Part shown: positions 33,466 through 36,009 of the stretch, in pieces | How the letters are laid out: each line of letters opens with the position of its first letter | Numbering within the stretch: the stretch's first letter is position 1 | NCBI GenBank assembly: GCA_903881085.1 | Contig: CAIRSA010000523.1 | Coordinates: 1 to 36,009 of the forward strand | Direction of reading: 5' to 3' | Source of the DNA: an uncultured Acidobacteriia bacterium | GTDB taxonomy: Bacteria > Acidobacteriota > Terriglobia > Bryobacterales > Bryobacteraceae | Length of the DNA stretch: 36,009 nucleotides | Notes under the pieces: model-generated | What the model was told of the DNA's origin: nothing | The model's database searches: none | The model's input: the letters and a program-made list of their open reading frames with translations, nothing else | Program-made: the position numbers and the translations under genes

Positions 33466-34137
33466 TCATTTCTTGAAGAACCATAGCCACAGCCGGTCCG
33501 GTTCTTCACGGACACGATACCTGGGCTCGAAGCCGCACCGTTCCGCCATCTCATCGACAGCGGCATCAGGAAACGGAACGCCCACCCAGGTGTCGTCTGC
33601 TTCGGAGCAGGCTTTGGTGTCTCCTTGCACTTCGAATTTGAACAGACATCCATTGCGGAGCAGCCTGGAGACATCCTTCAGGTATGACTCGATGATTTCC
33701 CGTGAGGGAATATGGTGAAAACAGCACATCGAAAACGCGAAGTCGAAGCTATCGCTTTCGGGCAGCACACTGAGATCCATCCCGTTGTTCTGGATTAGGT
33801 GAACGTTTGCTTTTTCGCGGCAAGCTTCTTCGGCCAGGCGAATCATCTCGCCGCTGATGTCGACGGCATAAACCTGGCCGAATACCGCGGCAAGGGATTT
33901 AGTGACTCTTCCGGCGCCGCAACCAATCTCCAGGATTTTCATCTCAGCCGGAAGTTTTTCCTGGCATATATTGACCATATCCGACAAGATGTGACCTGTT
34001 ACCGAGCTTCTGCCAAGCTCGTAGAACTGCTCGCGGTTCCACGTTGTATTGGAGTCGACAATGTAGTAACTGGCGTTCTGTTTTGCCCGCTCATCCCAGT
34101 CGTGACTCATTTTGGCGGATAGTTCGGCATTGGTCAT
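33466..34137 (-). CDS. Class I SAM-dependent methyltransferase
   Basis: A 223-residue methyltransferase. Motif I is ILEIGCGAGRVTKSL near residues 68-82, the second acidic strand is VYAVDISGEMI, and FDFAFSMCCFHHIPS follows. The N-terminal helical segment WDERAKQNASYYI is common in UbiE/SmtA-like enzymes. Substrate unknown. It converges with the sulfatase gene with ten bases between the ends. On the minus strand TACTAT lies seven bases before the ATG. Confidence 0.87.
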   Translation of the reverse strand: MTNAELSAKMSHDWDERAKQNASYYIVDSNTTWNREQFYELGRSSVTGHILSDMVNICQEKLPAEMKILEIGCGAGRVTKSLAAVFGQVYAVDISGEMIRLAEEACREKANVHLIQNNGMDLSVLPESDSFDFAFSMCCFHHIPSREIIESYLKDVSRLLRNGCLFKFEVQGDTKACSEADDTWVGVPFPDAAVDEMAERCGFEPRYRVREEPDRLWLWFFKK

Positions 34138-34144
34138 CGCCTAC

Positions 34145-34150
34145 ATAGTA
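34145..34150 (-). promoter_or_regulatory. -10 box for the methyltransferase at 33466-34137
   Basis: TACTAT on the minus strand, seven bases before the ATG. No convincing -35. Confidence 0.35.
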
Positions 34151-34204
34151 GCATCGCCCGATGGGTGCTTTTGGCCTTTCATTTTTCGGGGGATGGAAGG
34201 GATA

Positions 34205-34345
34205 CTAGCGGCGGGGCCAAACGCGCGGGCGGGCTGGTGCAGTGACCATTGCCACTCGCGCGTGCTTGGCGACGCGCATTGCCAACAAAGAGATGCCTGC
34301 TGCCGAGAGCAAGGCTGCGAACAGAATCATAAATCCGGCCTCCAT
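34205..34345 (-). CDS. Possible small single-TM membrane protein
   Basis: A 46-codon frame. It starts MEAGFMILFAALLSAAGISL, continues LAMRVAKHAR and ends VWPRR before TAG. The hydrophobic N-terminal segment followed by a basic tail looks like a small membrane protein and not random sequence. No Shine-Dalgarno sequence is visible. It is the only protein-like feature in the 290-base gap 34138-34427. I do not recognise it. Confidence 0.3.
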   Translation of the reverse strand: MEAGFMILFAALLSAAGISLLAMRVAKHARVAMVTAPARPRVWPRR

Positions 34346-34427
34346 ATCTATATACGCGTAGAAGAGGAGAAAAGGATGTCAGACAAATTGGGGAATATTT
34401 TGGAGGCCCGATAGATATCGCCACGCG

Positions 34428-34856
34428 TCAACGTTTAGGCCTCTGCTTTGCTGCAGCGGCTCGCTTGGCTGCGTACATCGCAACATAGTCGACAACAATC
34501 GTGGCGGATTTTGACAGCCAACGGCGAAGGGCCTCAGCGTCAATTTCGGATGCAAGCTTAAAGCTGGCTTTTGCCGCCTTGTCCTTTCCCAGTGGCTTCA
34601 GCATTGGCTCATCGAAAAGTTGTCCACTCCAGAACAGAAGCTCTACGGCCTTCGGACGAGCGTCGTATCCGGCCACTGGATTTTCACCTAGAAACCAGAC
34701 CGGGCCTCCGTGCCAGATTCGTGAAGTGGCATTGGGAAGAGCTGCGTCGATTTCCTTCTGCAAAATGGCACAGATGGCGGCGAATTCCGGAGTCTGTTTG
34801 GTGGCGTATTCTGCGATTTCGTTGCGGGTTGGGGAAATGGGATTTGGAGCGGCCAT
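34428..34856 (-). CDS. DUF1801-domain protein (YdhG-like)
   Basis: A 142-residue protein with the DUF1801 fold: NEIAEYATKQTPEFAAICAILQKEIDAALP, then SRIWHGGPVWFLGENPVAGYDARPKAVELLFWSG, then the Lys/Ala-rich C-terminal helix region ending AAAAKQRPKR. Relatives include the B. subtilis YdhG iron-chaperone-like protein; the activity is uncertain. A longer frame to 35063 runs into the next gene, so ATG 34856 is chosen. It lies 20 bases after the small membrane protein gene on the same strand. TATGAT lies nine bases before the ATG, so it may also have its own promoter. Confidence 0.8.
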   Translation of the reverse strand: MAAPNPISPTRNEIAEYATKQTPEFAAICAILQKEIDAALPNATSRIWHGGPVWFLGENPVAGYDARPKAVELLFWSGQLFDEPMLKPLGKDKAAKASFKLASEIDAEALRRWLSKSATIVVDYVAMYAAKRAAAAKQRPKR

Positions 34857-34876
34857 ATTCCAGTAATCATACTTCA

Positions 34877-35311
34877 CTATCCGCGGCCGTTGTAGAAGCT
34901 GGGGCGACCTCTTAGCTGGAGCGGCAGATGGGCCACAAGCTCGATAGCGATAAAGGCAAGACCGCCAATCCACCAGGCGGGAAAGGTGCTTGGGCGGAAT
35001 CCGCCTAATGCTTCGGCAGTGAGATACATGGCCTTTGCGATGAGCGCCCCGCCTACAAACCATGTGGCCAGGCGGGCGGCTATCTGGACTGGTCTGGCTA
35101 CGGATAGGCGTGGGCGTAGGTAGTTGAGGAAGAGAATCTCAACCCAGTGGCCGCCGAAAGACGGCCAGAGGATGAGGAGGGTGGTTAGCGGCCAGCGACC
35201 CGGCGCGCGCCAGACTGGGGCCAGTAGGGCCCCGACGATTAGGGCGATGAGGCCGGTTCGAAGCAGTGTGCGGCGAAGGGGTTCGCGATAGGGTTGCCAG
35301 TTATTGGTCAT
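34877..35311 (-). CDS. Small integral membrane protein of unknown function
   Basis: A 144-residue protein with four predicted TM segments: LLRTGLIALIVGALLAPVW, WPLTTLLILWPSFGGHWVEI, LATWFVGGALIAKAMYL and FPAWWIGGLAFIAIELVAHL. No family recognised. A longer frame (to 35419) overlaps the parE 3' end, and its N-terminal part is out-of-frame parE sequence. I therefore start at ATG 35311, preceded by GGAAAAG. It follows the broken parE by 13 bases on the same strand. Confidence 0.7.
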   Translation of the reverse strand: MTNNWQPYREPLRRTLLRTGLIALIVGALLAPVWRAPGRWPLTTLLILWPSFGGHWVEILFLNYLRPRLSVARPVQIAARLATWFVGGALIAKAMYLTAEALGGFRPSTFPAWWIGGLAFIAIELVAHLPLQLRGRPSFYNGRG

Positions 35312-35324
35312 CTTTTCCAGAACG

Positions 35325-35637
35325 TTATTCACGCCCTCGCAAAATTGCGGCCATGACCCTGGGACTTCGCTGGCCATGAACAATCGACACGACCAGCAGC
35401 GGACTCTCCTCCGGGGCATATGCGAATAAGGTAATCAGCTGCGAGTTGGAAGCGCAACGGCTTCGAGGTGAGGTCTGAGCGCTTATGGCCCAGATGCAGA
35501 AATGGAATCAATCGGCGGATCGCATCGTGGATTTCTGAGATCACGCGATCTGATCGATCCTGGATTTTTTCTGCGAGAAAATCGACGATCTCCTTAAGTT
35601 CGGCGGAGGCTTCCGGCAATAAAACGTATCCGCTCAT
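35325..35637 (-). pseudogene. parE: ParE/RelE-family toxin with a one-base insertion
   Basis: The first 71 codons encode a typical ParE toxin (SGYVLLPEASAELKEIVDFL, then IPFLHLGHKRSDLTSKPLRF, then ADYLI). After that the frame runs into unrelated residues to 35329. Removing one base at 35424 restores AYAPEESPLLVVSIVHGQRS and PRVMAAILRGRE, the canonical ParE C terminus, ending in TAA at 35325-35327. The corrected protein has about 103 residues. ParE toxins act on gyrase or, in RelE-like members, on ribosomes. Its ATG overlaps the parD stop (ATGA). Real inactivation and an assembly error are equally possible. Confidence 0.85.
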
Positions 35638-35882
35638 TGCCTTCCGGCTCGGCGCGCCTCACTTTTGGCTCGGAGTCGAGCGAAGACCTCCTCGCCGTCG
35701 ACCGGCTGCACCTTCCCTCTCTTGAAATCATCATAACGGGAGTCCAATTCCCGGCACAGCGTAGTTAGTTCTTCAAAATAGCCGGCCATGGCATCCTGCA
35801 GAAGCTCGTCTGCATTGCGGCCAGTCACCACGGCCATTGCATTCAGTTTTGCTTCCCATTCGGGGGTCAATTGTACTGCCAT
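35634..35882 (-). CDS. parD: ParD-like antitoxin
   Basis: An 82-residue antitoxin. The N-terminal ribbon-helix-helix region (AVQLTPEWEAKLNAMAVVTGRNADELLQDAM) is followed by a flexible charged C terminus (DSRYDDFKRGKVQPVDGEEVF) that wraps the toxin. Located just upstream of parE with a 4-base overlap, the usual order. On the minus strand TACTCT lies seven bases before the ATG, and the palindrome GCCATGGC spans the start codon, a possible autoregulatory site. Confidence 0.87.
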   Translation of the reverse strand: MAVQLTPEWEAKLNAMAVVTGRNADELLQDAMAGYFEELTTLCRELDSRYDDFKRGKVQPVDGEEVFARLRAKSEARRAGRQ

Positions 35883-35889
35883 GGCCTAC

Positions 35890-35895
35890 AGAGTA
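35890..35895 (-). promoter_or_regulatory. -10 box for parDE
   Basis: TACTCT on the minus strand, seven bases before the parD ATG. The first hairpin of the array starts six bases further upstream. Confidence 0.35.
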
Positions 35896-35900
35896 AATAT

Positions 35901-36000
35901 CCCCCGGCAAAGCCGGGGGCCTTATTTGGTGAGCCGCTCAAAGCGGCTAGAAGGGGTCGCTAACGCGGCCCCTATTACTTGAGCCACCTCGACGGTGGCT
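35901..36000. repeat. Array of four consecutive GC-rich hairpins
   Basis: H1 CCCCCGGC-AAA-GCCGGGGG (35901-35919). H2 AGCCGCT-CAA-AGCGGCT (35932-35948). H3 GGGGTCGC-TAAC-GCGGCCCC (35953-35972, one G-T pair). H4 AGCCACC-TCGAC-GGTGGCT (35982-36000). The centres are about 22-30 bases apart. H1 could end a transcript arriving from beyond the window. The array may continue past the window end. Confidence 0.65.
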
Positions 36001-36009
36001 TGGTCAGTA

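Noticed and set aside
34877..35419. Longer N terminus of the small membrane protein (to 35419)
   Set aside because: The extra N-terminal residues are parE sequence read in the wrong frame. ATG 35311 has a ribosome-binding-like GGAAAAG and starts just before the first TM.
35901..36000. CRISPR array
   Set aside because: The four units have different sequences. Only their folding is similar, with no constant repeat or unique spacers.

Overview
The window looks like a high-GC chromosomal segment from an acidobacterium, most like the Solibacter/Bryobacter group. This is an inference from gene content: a PSCyt1-DUF1549-DUF1553 protein next to a Tat-exported DUF1501 protein, a Tat-exported sulfatase, an isoquinoline-oxidoreductase-type molybdoenzyme, many TPR proteins, and an outer-membrane Omp85/SurA/TamB set, which implies a diderm envelope. 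No rRNA, tRNA, CRISPR array or complete insertion sequence was seen.

Layout. 1-1903: an isochorismatase-fold hydrolase diverges from an unknown membrane protein. 2085-2998: a toxin-antitoxin patch with intact hicBA followed by two antitoxin remnants. 3128-5146: an Rrf2 regulator, cysteine synthase and a YceH-like protein. 5135-6573 (minus): RidA-family protein and an O-methyltransferase-like protein. 6611-8005: M81 peptidase. 8058-8648 (minus): small methyltransferase. 8703-11392: two-subunit molybdenum hydroxylase. 11622-13618 (minus): TPR protein and a YXWGXW-type lipoprotein. 13707-21295: a tightly packed run of PSCyt1/DUF1549/DUF1553 (broken by one missing base), DUF1501, an alpha-methylacyl-CoA racemase-like protein, a TPR-aspartic protease and a sialidase-like protein. 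21363-22379 (minus): ThiF/MoeB-type E1 enzyme. 22421-31727: Omp85, SurA-like chaperone, TamB, a small DUF2103-like protein and a group II decarboxylase, nearly all start-stop coupled. 31833-33455: sulfatase. 33466-35882 (minus): methyltransferase, DUF1801 protein, small membrane protein and a ParDE pair whose toxin gene carries a one-base frameshift. The window ends in four consecutive GC-rich hairpins.

The most interesting signals are outside ordinary gene content. (1) Three copies of an undescribed-looking structured element (18740-18819, 22456-22541, 31735-31813). Each has a 9-bp outer stem with compensatory changes, an internal loop of fixed size (9 nt beginning ACGG, opposite an invariant GGCCC) and a second stem. 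Each lies at the 5' end of a gene, and two appear to lie inside the signal-peptide coding region. (2) About ten transcription-unit-leading genes have a TANNNT -10 box 6-8 nt before the start codon, which suggests widespread leaderless mRNAs. (3) A family of repeats sits just after stop codons (8005-8059, 11396-11456, 11583-11620), with a REP-like palindrome between two of them. (4) Several genes are broken by one substitution or indel (higA, the DUF1549 gene, parE); these are real decay or assembly error.

No gene-free stretch exceeds 300 bases. The largest are 34138-34427, 11393-11621 and 1904-2084, each described below.
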